Source: Chelatococcus albus (GTDB lineage: Bacteria; Pseudomonadota; Alphaproteobacteria; Rhizobiales; Beijerinckiaceae). Taken from it: 64,000 nucleotides of DNA. A model generated the notes under the pieces. The model did no database searches. It saw only the letters and a list, made by a program, of their open reading frames with translations, and was not told the origin of the DNA. A program made the translations under genes and the position numbers. Within the stretch, counting starts at the first letter, position 1; each line of letters starts with the position of its first letter. This document shows positions 1 to 7,312 of this stretch, in pieces. The stretch spans positions 186,001 to 250,000 of the forward strand of contig NZ_JASJEV010000002.1 of NCBI RefSeq assembly GCF_030067675.1. The letters are read 5' to 3'.

Positions 1-918
1 CGGATGGCCCAGGGGAAAGTGCAGGGCGGCCTGCGGCAGCGCGACGCCGTGGGCGCGGCAGACGGCCTCGATGCGCCGCACCCGCTCGAGGATCGCGGGC
101 GGCGCCTCCGCATAGTTGTAGCGCGCGCCGGGCACCGCGCCGGTCGCGAGAATGCCGGAGTTGAACACGCCGCCGAGCAGGATGCCGATGCCCTTCTCCT
201 GCGCCAGCGGCAGGAAGCGGCCGAGCGCCTCCTGCTCGAGCAGCGAATAGCGCCCGGCGAGCAGCATCACGTCGAAGTCGCCGGCCCCGGCGAAGCGCAG
301 GCACATCTCGGTCTCGTTGACGCCGATGCCGATCGCCTTCACCGCGCCTTCCGCGCGCAGGCGATCGAGGGCGCGGTAGGCCCCCTCCATCGCTTCGCGG
401 AATCGCGCCTCGATGGCGTCCGGCCCATGCGTCCACACGTCGACGTCGTGGATGAGCAGGATGTCGATGCGGTCCGTGCCGAGGCGGATGAGCGACTGCT
501 CGAAGGAGCGCAGCGCGCCGTCGTAGGAATAGTCGATCACCGACCTGTGCGGCAGCCCGCCGGCGAAGCCTGGCGCCGCGACGCCCTCGCCCACGGCCGA
601 GCCGCCCGCGCCGCGCGGGTCCATCCAGCGCCCGACCTTCGTCGACAGGACGAAACTGTCGCGTGCGAAGCGGCGCAGCGCGGTGCCGCAGCGATGTTCG
701 GCGAGGCCGTTGCCGTAGTGGGGCGAGGTGTCGACGAGGGTGATGCCCGCCGCCACTGCAGCCTCGACGGTCGCCACGGCCGTGGCGTCGTCGAGCTTCG
801 TGTAGAGGTCGCCCAAGGGCGCGGCGCCGAAGCCGACGACGGTGACGGGCAGGCCCGTGCGCCCCAGCGGGCGGGTGGGCAGCCGCGCGCTGTCGGAGGC
901 GGGGCTCGCAAGGGACAT
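1..918 (-). CDS. Aldo/keto reductase, sugar 1-dehydrogenase type (partial, C-terminus outside window)
   Basis: The reading frame starts at ATG 918 (GGGAGG lies 7 nt upstream) and runs off the left edge after about 306 residues. It shows the AKR layout: a start of the type RPLGRTGLPVTVVGFG, catalytic Tyr in DTSPHYGNG, Lys in STKVGRW and His in LLIHDVD, followed by a GGVFNSG strand. Members with this layout include L-fucose/D-threo-aldose 1-dehydrogenases and pyridoxal 4-dehydrogenase, which oxidise an aldose or hemiacetal to a lactone with NAD(P). It follows two permease genes by 2 nt, so it is in a transporter operon. With the divergent DapA-family aldolase, a non-phosphorylating sugar pathway is a reasonable inference. 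The exact substrate cannot be read from the sequence. Confidence 0.85.
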   Translation of the reverse strand, partial: MSLASPASDSARLPTRPLGRTGLPVTVVGFGAAPLGDLYTKLDDATAVATVEAAVAAGITLVDTSPHYGNGLAEHRCGTALRRFARDSFVLSTKVGRWMDPRGAGGSAVGEGVAAPGFAGGLPHRSVIDYSYDGALRSFEQSLIRLGTDRIDILLIHDVDVWTHGPDAIEARFREAMEGAYRALDRLRAEGAVKAIGIGVNETEMCLRFAGAGDFDVMLLAGRYSLLEQEALGRFLPLAQEKGIGILLGGVFNSGILATGAVPGARYNYAEAPPAILERVRRIEAVCRAHGVALPQAALHFPLGHP

Positions 919-920
919 GC

Positions 921-1745
921 TCAACCTCCCTTGACGGCTCCGGCGGTCAGGCCGGCGACGATCTGGCGCTGGGCGAAGACGGTGAGCAGCAGCACCGGCA
1001 GGGTGACGATGAGGGCGGCCGCGGCGAGCGGCCCCCAGCTCAGCTGCTCGAAGGAGATCATGTTGTAGACGGCGACGGGCAGCGTGCGCGTCTCGCGCCC
1101 GGCGAGAACGATGCCGAAGACGAAGTTGTTCCAGGAGAAGATGACGGCGAGGATGAAGGCGACCGTCACCCCCGGCTTGGCGATGGGCAGGGCTACGTGG
1201 CGGAACACCTGCCAGCGCGTGGCGCCGTCGATCACCGCTGCCTCCTCCAGCTCCAAGGGCGTGGTCTCGAAATAGCCGATCATGATCCAGATCACGATCG
1301 GTACGGTGATGACGAGATGGATGATGATCTGCGGCCAGAGCGTGCCCATGAGGCCGAGCCACTGGAACAGAAGGAAGAGGGGGATGAGGTAGGACAGGCC
1401 CGGCGTCATGCGCGCGATGAGCACGACGATCGCCGATTTCGTCGCCTTCATGCGGGCGATGCCGTAGCCGGCCGGCACGCCCACGAGGAGGCCGAGGAGG
1501 GTGGCCGCGCCCGTGACCACGATGCTGTTGAGGAAGAACTGCGGGAAGCGGTTCGATTCGAGAACGTCGAGGTAGTTCTTCCAGGCAAAGGTCTCGGGAA
1601 TGAGGATCGGCGGATAGGCGGCGTTGTCGACCTCGTATTTCAGCGACAGCGACAGCATCCAGACGAAGAAGAGCACGGCCGGTGAGACGAGCACCAGGAC
1701 CGCGAAGGCAAGGCCGGCACGTTGCAGCAGGGTGCGAAGCATCAT
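921..1745 (-). CDS. Carbohydrate ABC transporter permease, MalG type
   Basis: Inner-membrane permease of 274 residues with about six transmembrane helices. The first lies at residues 12-34. The conserved cytoplasmic EAA loop is visible as LELEEAAVIDGATRWQVF near residue 165, which docks on the ATPase. The length and the short N-terminal helix followed by a large periplasmic loop are typical of the MalG/UgpE partner. It lies 13 nt downstream of the MalF-type permease and 2 nt before the aldo/keto reductase, all in one minus-strand operon. No ATP-binding subunit is encoded in this operon, so an ATPase from elsewhere must drive it. Confidence 0.93.
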   Translation of the reverse strand: MMLRTLLQRAGLAFAVLVLVSPAVLFFVWMLSLSLKYEVDNAAYPPILIPETFAWKNYLDVLESNRFPQFFLNSIVVTGAATLLGLLVGVPAGYGIARMKATKSAIVVLIARMTPGLSYLIPLFLLFQWLGLMGTLWPQIIIHLVITVPIVIWIMIGYFETTPLELEEAAVIDGATRWQVFRHVALPIAKPGVTVAFILAVIFSWNNFVFGIVLAGRETRTLPVAVYNMISFEQLSWGPLAAAALIVTLPVLLLTVFAQRQIVAGLTAGAVKGG

Positions 1746-1758
1746 CGGAACAGCACCG

Positions 1759-2703
1759 TCATATCGCCGCTCCCGCTTCCGTCCATTTCGTGCGCTGGCG
1801 CAGGTAGAGCAGCAGCACGGACAGGCCCACGACGAGGGTGAAGAACACGACGGCGATGGCCGAGCCGTAGCCGACGTCGTAGTAGGCGAAGGCGACGCTG
1901 TAGAGATAGAGGTTGATGGTCTCCGAGGCCGTGCCCGGCCCTCCTTGCGTGATGGCGTAGATGATGTCGAAGCTCTTCAAGGCGTCGATGGTGCGGATGA
2001 TGGCCGCCACCATGAGGAAGGGCGCGAGCATCGGCAGGGTGATGTAGCGGAACATCTGCCAGCGCCCGGCGCCGTCGATGAGGGCGCTCTCGTAGGGCTC
2101 CGTGGGGATGGCCGCGAGCCCGCCGAGCAGGATCAGCATGACGAGCGGCGTCCACTGCCACGTCTCGACGAGGACGAGCGAGGGAATGACCGTCACCGGG
2201 TGGAAGACCCAGAGCTGAGGCGGGATGCCGACGAGCGACAGGAGATAGTTGAGCACGCCGAGCTCGGGGTGGAACATCATGGTCCACACCAATGCGATGG
2301 CCACGGGCGTCGCCATCATCGGCATGACGAAGAGGCCGCGCAGGAAGCCGCGGGCCGGAAAGCGGGCGTGGAAGACGAGGGCGGCGAGCGTGCCGAGGAC
2401 GAGCGGCAGGATGACCGCGAGCACCGTGTAGACGAGGGTGTGCACGACCGCCTCGCCGAAGCGCGGATCGGTGGTCAGGCGCAGGTAGTTGGCGAGCCCG
2501 ACGAAGCTCGACGCGCCGCCGATCTTCCATTCGTGCAGGCTCATCCAGATGGTGAAGACCCAGGGGAAGACGATCACCGACCCGACGACGATGACCGCCG
2601 GCAGGACGAAGGGCCAGTAGGCGGCCATGCGGCGGCCGGCGGTCGGCTGTTCGGCGGCCGGTCGCGCCTCGCCGGCCGCCTTCTCCATGACGAGGTCGCT
2701 CAT
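1759..2703 (-). CDS. Carbohydrate ABC transporter permease, MalF/UgpA type
   Basis: Permease of about 314 residues with a cytoplasmic N-terminus of roughly 30 residues, then six hydrophobic helices. The EAA loop is visible as YESALIDGAGRWQMFRYITLP near residue 210. It pairs with the MalG-type permease downstream. The start is ambiguous by one codon: GTG 2706 and ATG 2703 are adjacent and neither has a strong ribosome binding site, so translation is probably coupled to the binding-protein gene, whose stop is only 10 nt upstream. Its role is import of a sugar delivered by the adjacent twin-arginine-type binding protein. Confidence 0.92.
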   Translation of the reverse strand: MSDLVMEKAAGEARPAAEQPTAGRRMAAYWPFVLPAVIVVGSVIVFPWVFTIWMSLHEWKIGGASSFVGLANYLRLTTDPRFGEAVVHTLVYTVLAVILPLVLGTLAALVFHARFPARGFLRGLFVMPMMATPVAIALVWTMMFHPELGVLNYLLSLVGIPPQLWVFHPVTVIPSLVLVETWQWTPLVMLILLGGLAAIPTEPYESALIDGAGRWQMFRYITLPMLAPFLMVAAIIRTIDALKSFDIIYAITQGGPGTASETINLYLYSVAFAYYDVGYGSAIAVVFFTLVVGLSVLLLYLRQRTKWTEAGAAI

Positions 2704-2713
2704 CACCGATGGC

Positions 2714-4042
2714 TCATGCGCGCTCGCTGCGCTCCAGCACCGGCTTGAACTGCTCGGTCGCCTTCCTCATCTCGGCGGCTGGGTCGCCACCCGAGAGCGT
2801 CGCGGTGAGGCCCGTGCCGATGATGTCACGGAACTCGGTGACCGGGATGACCACCGGCAGGCCGAGGCGGCTGATCTTGGCCGATTCCGCGACCGCATCG
2901 ACCCAGGCCGCCGGCATTTTCACGCCCTGGCGGATCTCGGCGTCGTTGAGCACGGAGTGGCGGAAGGGCACGCCGGAGCCGGTCTGCAGGAGCCGCCCGC
3001 CCATGAGCTTCGAGATGGCCCACTGGCAGTAGAGATAGCCGGCTTCCTTCTTCTGGCTCGCCTCGGTGACGCCGATGCCGTCGCCGAAGGTGGCGGAGGC
3101 GCGGGTCTTGGGACCGCGCGGCATGACGCCGTAACCCACCTTGCCGACGACGCGCGACTTCGTCGGGTCCTCGAGGGGCGGCGCGAAACCGACGCCGTCG
3201 AGCCACATGCCGATCTTGCCCTGCAGGAAGGCCGACTGGCATTCCGACCAGTTGAAGCCGGCGACCCCCGGAGGGGCGGCCTTGGTGAGGAGGCGCTGGT
3301 AGAGCTTCGCCGCCTCGATGGCCTCCGGCCCGTCCGTGAGGAGATTGCCGCTGGCATCGACCGGATCGACGCCGTGGCCGAGGAGGAAGCTCGTCCACAC
3401 CGGCACATTGGCGTTGCGCAGCCCGCGGGCCACGAAGCCATAGATGCCTTCCTTCGGATCGGTGAGGGCTTCGGCCGCGCGCACCATGTCGTCGAAGGTC
3501 TCGGGATACTGCAGGCCCTTCTTCGCGAAGAGCTCCTTGTTCCAGTAGACGATCCAGTAGTCGACCGAGAAGGGCAGGGAGCGCATCTCGCCCTGCTGGT
3601 TCCTGGCATAGAGGAGGCCGGCGGAGGAGAAGTCGCTTTCGGTGAGCGTCGCCTCGGTCAGGCTGGCGTCCTTCAGGAAGGCCGAGAAGTCGGCCAGCCA
3701 CTTCGCCTTCTCGAACTGCCGCTTCTGCACGTGGTAGCTCAGGTGCACCACGTCGAAGCTCGGTTTGCCGGACGTAAGCTCGATGACGGCCTTCTGGCGC
3801 TGCTGCTGCTCGGGGATCTGCTCGGAGGCGACCTTGATGCCCGTGAGCTCGGTGAACTCCTTCTCGTACTTCTGCAGGATGTCGCCGCGCGGGCTCTTGA
3901 TGAGGTTCACCTCAAGCGTCGAGCCGGAGAATTTCTTCCACTGAGGCTCGGCGCGCGCCAGCGGAATGCCGGCGAGGCCTAGCGAGCCGGCGGCGAGCGT
4001 CCCCGTGAGCAACGAGCGCCGGGTCAGTCCACTGTCGAACAT
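2714..4042 (-). CDS. Extracellular sugar-binding protein of ABC transporter (family 1)
   Basis: Protein of 442 residues starting at ATG 4042, chosen because GGGGGAGGAAG lies just upstream and because the predicted twin-arginine signal (LTRRSLLTG, then a hydrophobic stretch ending in LARA) then sits at the N-terminus. A longer frame starting at 4108 would bury that signal. The mature part has the family 1 look (VNLIKSPRGDILQKYEKEFTEL, a sugar-type MalE/UgpB fold). It is first in the operon, followed by two permeases and the aldo/keto reductase. The twin-arginine signal suggests export in folded form to the periplasm. Substrate unknown, inferred to be a monosaccharide. Confidence 0.9.
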   Translation of the reverse strand: MFDSGLTRRSLLTGTLAAGSLGLAGIPLARAEPQWKKFSGSTLEVNLIKSPRGDILQKYEKEFTELTGIKVASEQIPEQQQRQKAVIELTSGKPSFDVVHLSYHVQKRQFEKAKWLADFSAFLKDASLTEATLTESDFSSAGLLYARNQQGEMRSLPFSVDYWIVYWNKELFAKKGLQYPETFDDMVRAAEALTDPKEGIYGFVARGLRNANVPVWTSFLLGHGVDPVDASGNLLTDGPEAIEAAKLYQRLLTKAAPPGVAGFNWSECQSAFLQGKIGMWLDGVGFAPPLEDPTKSRVVGKVGYGVMPRGPKTRASATFGDGIGVTEASQKKEAGYLYCQWAISKLMGGRLLQTGSGVPFRHSVLNDAEIRQGVKMPAAWVDAVAESAKISRLGLPVVIPVTEFRDIIGTGLTATLSGGDPAAEMRKATEQFKPVLERSERA

Positions 4043-4060
4043 GTGCAGCTTCCTCCCCCT

Positions 4061-4159
4061 GAGCATTGTCCGCCGAGGTGATGCCAACCCGGCGAGGAAC
4101 ATGCTCAATCTCTAAAGCGTTGGACGCATTTTTCCGACCGAGCTGGATCGGAGAGCGCT
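4061..4159. repeat. Dispersed intergenic palindromic repeat, copy A
   Basis: This 99-nt stretch aligns over its whole length with 26831-26927: it starts GAGCATTGTCCGCCGAGG against GAGCATTTTCCGCCGAGG, shares the returning arm ending in ATGCTC, and shares GACGCA before a second fold-back ending in GCT. Copy A is more degenerate than copy B. It lies upstream of the sugar-binding protein gene, so it could sit in that promoter region. Confidence 0.55.
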
Positions 4160-4212
4160 GAGCGGCCGCTTGGCACGGCGCTTGTGGGCATTCTTCAACA
4201 GTGCCCCGGCTC

Positions 4213-4241
4213 TTGCAAGCCCATTATGCGCGCGCTAACAT
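4213..4241 (+). promoter_or_regulatory. Candidate sigma-70 promoter for the aldolase gene
   Basis: TTGCAA at 4213-4218 and TAACAT at 4236-4241 are separated by 17 nt. The predicted start of transcription near 4248 leaves a leader of about 25 nt before ATG 4272, which argues against the GTG at 4260 as start. Confidence 0.4.
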
Positions 4242-4271
4242 GTCAGTCGTAGATCGGTTGTGGGATGGCGC

Positions 4272-5165
4272 ATGCGCAAGGTGGAAGAACGCTTCGGGCT
4301 GTCGGCGGCGCTGACGCTGCCCGTCGGCCCGGCAGATGAGATCGATCACGCACGGCTTGCGGCGCACGCCCGCTGGTGCCTCGACCACGGCTGCGACAGC
4401 GTCACCGCCTTCGGCACGACGGGAGAGGGGGCGTCGGTCGGGCTCGCCGAGCGCGAGCGCGTCTTCGCCGCCTTCGCCGCCGCCCGCATCGCGGGGGGCG
4501 ACGTCGTCGGCGGGATTGCGGCGTCCGCCGTGACGGAGGCGGCCGGCCAGGCGCTCATGGCGCTCGACTTCGGTTGCCGGGCGCTGCTCCTGCCGCCGCC
4601 CTTCTACTTCAAGGGAGTGGGCGATGCAGGCCTCTTCGCTTGGTTCGCGCGTCTCTTCGAGGCGCTCGGCGGCGCGGCCCGCGGCGTCATCCTCTACAAC
4701 ATCCCATCCGTCACGCAGGTGCCGCTGTCGCTTGAGCTCGTGGGGCGGCTGCGGACGGCCTTTCCCGAGGTGATCGCCGGCGTGAAGGATTCCTCCGGCG
4801 ACTGGCCCTACACCGAGCGTCTCCTGGCCGGGCACGGCGACCTCGCCGTCATGATCGGCGACGAGCGCCACCTGGCGGAGGGGGTGAGGCGCGGCGCGCA
4901 GGGGGCGATCTCGGGCCTCGCCAACGTCTGCCCCGAGACGCTCGTGCCGATGGTGCGGGAGGGGCGCGGCGACCGGCGCGTCGAACGACTGGTCGACGAG
5001 CTGTTGAAACATCCGGTCATTCCGGCGGTGAAGGCGCTCGTCGCCCACCGCACCGGCGATGACGCCTGGCTGGCGGTGCGCCCGCCGCTCATCTCGTTGA
5101 GCGCGGCGGATGCACGGCGCCTCGGATCGTTCTATGACACGATCTTCGCGGCGGAGGCGGCCTGA
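4272..5165 (+). CDS. DapA-family aldolase/synthase (Schiff-base class I)
   Basis: About 297 residues with the dihydrodipicolinate synthase fold: GTTGEG near residue 40 (carboxylate-binding), YNIPS near 137 (catalytic Tyr) and GVKDSS near 160 (Schiff-base Lys). This family includes DHDPS, sialic acid lyase, 2-keto-3-deoxygluconate and related aldolases. Since it is divergent from a sugar transporter and an aldo/keto reductase and next to a GntR regulator, a 2-keto-3-deoxy sugar acid aldolase or dehydratase is more likely than a lysine biosynthesis enzyme. ATG 4272 is preferred over GTG 4260 because of the promoter position; neither has a good ribosome binding site. Confidence 0.87.
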   Translation: MRKVEERFGLSAALTLPVGPADEIDHARLAAHARWCLDHGCDSVTAFGTTGEGASVGLAERERVFAAFAAARIAGGDVVGGIAASAVTEAAGQALMALDFGCRALLLPPPFYFKGVGDAGLFAWFARLFEALGGAARGVILYNIPSVTQVPLSLELVGRLRTAFPEVIAGVKDSSGDWPYTERLLAGHGDLAVMIGDERHLAEGVRRGAQGAISGLANVCPETLVPMVREGRGDRRVERLVDELLKHPVIPAVKALVAHRTGDDAWLAVRPPLISLSAADARRLGSFYDTIFAAEAA

Positions 5166-5184
5166 AGCGAGGGGAGGGCGAGCG

Positions 5185-5856
5185 GTGGAGAGGCAGAGCG
5201 ACGAGAGAGTGCCTCTCAAGCTGCGCGAGAGAGCCTATGACAGCTTCACGCGCCATCTCCTCGCCCACGACGTGCGGCCGGGTCAGTTCGTCTCGCAGCG
5301 CGAGCTTGTCGAGCTCACCGGCCTGCCGCTCGGCGCCATCCGCGAGCTGGTGCCGCGGCTCGAGGCCGAGGGCCTCATCAAGACCGTGCCGCAGCGCGGC
5401 ATGCAGATCGCGCACATCGACGTCAACCTGATCCGCGACGCCTATCAGTTCCGCCTCTTCCTCGAGAAGGAGGCGGTGATGCTCTTCGTGCAGACGGCGT
5501 CGGACGAGGACATCGCGGAGCTGCGCGCGGCCCACGAGGAGATCCTCGCCCGCGTCGAGAGGGAGGGCGAGACCCCCGAGCTCATTGCCGATGCCCAGGC
5601 CGTGGACTGGAACCTGCATGACACGATCATCGACGCGCTCGGCAACGTGATCATCGCCAAGGCCTATCGCGTCAATTCCATCAAGATCCGGCTCATCCGC
5701 CAGGAGCTGACGCGCATCAGCGGCCTCGTCGCGTCGGTCATGCGCGAGCATCTCGGCATCATCGCCGCCATGGAGACGCGCGATCCCGCCAAGGCGGCGG
5801 AGGCGCTCGCCGCCCACATCACGAATGCCCGCAACCGCGCCATGGGGCTGCGGTAG
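5185..5856 (+). CDS. GntR-family transcriptional regulator (FCD/FadR subfamily)
   Basis: Protein of 223 residues from GTG 5185, which has GGGGAGGG upstream; the longer frame would overlap the aldolase gene. Residues 10-75 form the winged helix (PGQFVSQRELVELTGLPLG, then EGLIKTVPQRG). The C-terminal part is helical with spaced His and Asp (DWNLHD, MREHLGI, AHITNAR) typical of the FCD metal/ligand pocket. It lies 19 nt after the aldolase gene and is likely co-transcribed. Probable role: sensing a sugar-acid intermediate and controlling the two divergent units of this cluster. Confidence 0.9.
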   Translation: MERQSDERVPLKLRERAYDSFTRHLLAHDVRPGQFVSQRELVELTGLPLGAIRELVPRLEAEGLIKTVPQRGMQIAHIDVNLIRDAYQFRLFLEKEAVMLFVQTASDEDIAELRAAHEEILARVEREGETPELIADAQAVDWNLHDTIIDALGNVIIAKAYRVNSIKIRLIRQELTRISGLVASVMREHLGIIAAMETRDPAKAAEALAAHITNARNRAMGLR

Positions 5857-5978
5857 CGAGGGCGGCCCGGTCCGCCCTGTCCCCGTCCGCCCGACGCAGA
5901 GGACACCGACGCCGGCATGCAGGCGGGCCGCAATGCAATGTGTCGCCGATACTGGCGAAGACGCTGCGAATCAGGCAG

Positions 5979-5994
5979 TTAACCTAGCGTTAAC
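5979..5994 (+). promoter_or_regulatory. CtrA binding box
   Basis: TTAACCTAGCGTTAAC is an exact TTAA-N7-TTAAC, the full CtrA recognition sequence of alphaproteobacteria. It ends 48 nt before the ATG at 6042. TTAA is very rare in this GC-rich window, so a chance match is unlikely. Confidence 0.7.
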
Positions 5995-6041
5995 CATAAA
6001 CTTCCAAGCTGATCTGGCTTGCGGACAGAAGGGGTCCCGCC

Positions 6042-6473
6042 ATGGTCGACACGGTGCTGGAAGTTCGGGCAGCCCGAAGCGACGTCTCCGCGCGAGACGC
6101 CGACCATCCCTACGTTTGGGCCGTGCCTCTCGTCTACGACGTGCTCCGGTCCGCCTACTACACCTGGCTGCCGGCGGATACCGAAACGGCGGAACGGCTG
6201 ACGCGGCTGCACGGCGCCATCGTCGTCATGGCGCTTCTCGACGTGCCCGTCGAGGACCAGCGCGCGGTCCTCGACCGCTTCCTCGACCTGTGTGGCCGGG
6301 CTTCGATCGGCACGGCACGGCTCGAGCGTCTGGGGCAGGCGGTGATGGACGAGCTGACCACCGTCATCGCCATGCGCAACCGCCGTTCCCCGCGCACGCG
6401 CATGCAGCTCGCCGGCGAGATCGGCGGCCGCCTCGGGACGCCGCGCCCGCCCCGCGTCGCTCTCGCCGCCTGA
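6042..6473 (+). CDS. Hypothetical protein behind a CtrA box
   Basis: Protein of 143 residues that I do not recognise. It has no signal peptide or membrane segment. It looks mostly helical: an N-terminal part with HPYVWAVPLVYDVLRSAYYTW, an amphipathic middle (LHGAIVVMALLDVPVEDQRAVLDRF) and a basic tail (RNRRSPRTRMQLAGE). AGAAGGGG precedes the ATG. It is monocistronic: the next gene is convergent. The perfect CtrA site upstream suggests cell-cycle or motility-linked expression, which is the only clue to function. Confidence 0.75.
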   Translation: MVDTVLEVRAARSDVSARDADHPYVWAVPLVYDVLRSAYYTWLPADTETAERLTRLHGAIVVMALLDVPVEDQRAVLDRFLDLCGRASIGTARLERLGQAVMDELTTVIAMRNRRSPRTRMQLAGEIGGRLGTPRPPRVALAA

Positions 6474-6557
6474 TCGCGCCAGCCGCGATCCGGGACCGCG
6501 GCGTGCGAGGATCGGGCGCCGGCTTGCCAACGGTGCCCGGGCTGCGACGTGAGCGGC

Positions 6558-6576
6558 GCCCGGTCAGGAGCCGGGC
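6558..6576. terminator. Hairpin between convergent genes
   Basis: GCCCGG and CCGGGC form a 6-bp stem with a 7-nt loop, between the stop of the 143-residue protein and the stop of the RAM-domain protein. It could end both transcripts. There is no clear T-run. Confidence 0.3.
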
Positions 6577-6579
6577 CGG

Positions 6580-6816
6580 TCAGAAGGCCTTGAAGGTGAT
6601 GATGGTGCGGGTGTCGGCGATCTCGGGGATCGTCTGCACCTTCTCGGCAACGAAGTGGCCGATGTCCACGTCGCTGTCGACGTGGAACTTCACCAGGATG
6701 TCGAAGTCGCCGGCGGTCGAATAGATCTCGGAGGCGATCTCGCGGTCGGCGAGCTCGGTCGCCACGTCGTAGGTCTTGCCGAGCTTGCACTTGATCTGGA
6801 CGAAGAAGGTCTGCAT
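6580..6816 (-). CDS. Stand-alone RAM (Lrp/AsnC ligand-binding) domain protein
   Basis: Protein of 78 residues that is entirely an Lrp/AsnC C-terminal domain (beta-alpha-beta-beta-alpha-beta: QTFFVQIKCKLGKTYDVA, then GDFDILVKFHVD, then TRTIITFKAF) with no DNA-binding domain. Such single-domain proteins form decamers that bind amino acids or aromatic effectors and can modulate full-length Lrp proteins. It follows RidA by 32 nt as the last gene of the aminobenzoate operon, which hints that it may sense a pathway amino compound; that is inference. Confidence 0.88.
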   Translation of the reverse strand: MQTFFVQIKCKLGKTYDVATELADREIASEIYSTAGDFDILVKFHVDSDVDIGHFVAEKVQTIPEIADTRTIITFKAF

Positions 6817-6848
6817 CGGGGGCTCCGAGGCGAATCGCTTCGCCCACT

Positions 6849-7301
6849 CTACTCGTCCGGCACGACGGCTGTCGCCTCGATCTCGACGAGGGCGTCGGGC
6901 TCGACGAGGCGCGACACCTCGACCACCGCCATGGCCGGGAAATGCCGGCCGATCACGGCGCGATAGACCTCTCCGATGGCGCGCAGGCTCGCCCGGTAGG
7001 CGTCCATGTCGCAGACGTACCAGGTCAGGCGCACGAGATGTTCGGGCCCGGCGCCGCCGGCCGCCAGCACGGCGCGGATGTTCTCGAGCGTCTGGCGGAC
7101 CTGGGCGACGAAGTCGGCCGGGAACCGGCCCTCGCGGTCCCAGCCCACCTGGCCGCCGGTCAGGACGAAGCGCCCCTTGGCGGCCATGCCGTTGGCGTAG
7201 CCCCTCGGCTGGGGCCAGCCCGGCGGCAGGAGCGTCGCGTGCGGGGATCGCGGCGCGCGGGCCGCGGCGTCGGCCTCGGCCCTGGCGGTGCGTTCGAGCA
7301 T
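6849..7301 (-). CDS. RidA/YjgF/UK114 family protein
   Basis: Protein of 150 residues starting at ATG 7301, with GAGGAG upstream. It has an N-terminal tail of about 35 residues and then the chorismate-mutase-like RidA fold: GRFVLTGGQVGWD, VRQTLENIRAVLAAGG, HLVRLTWYV and a C-terminal VEIEATAVV. RidA proteins hydrolyse reactive enamines/imines to ketones and ammonia. It starts 12 nt after the CoA-ligase stop in the aminobenzoate operon. Inference: it hydrolyses the enamine formed when the amino-substituted ring is reduced, releasing ammonia. It could also be a general damage-control protein. Confidence 0.88.
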   Translation of the reverse strand: MLERTARAEADAAARAPRSPHATLLPPGWPQPRGYANGMAAKGRFVLTGGQVGWDREGRFPADFVAQVRQTLENIRAVLAAGGAGPEHLVRLTWYVCDMDAYRASLRAIGEVYRAVIGRHFPAMAVVEVSRLVEPDALVEIEATAVVPDE

Positions 7302-7312
7302 CAATGGTCTCC

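Noticed and set aside
4-1068. Plus-strand open frame of 354 codons over the aldo/keto reductase and permease
   Set aside because: It is a shadow of two minus-strand genes with clear family motifs; its own translation is repetitive Arg/Ala/Gly/Asp.
4260-4271. GTG 4260 as start of the DapA-family aldolase
   Set aside because: It would leave a leader of about 12 nt after the predicted transcription start; ATG 4272 fits better, though neither has a clear ribosome binding site.
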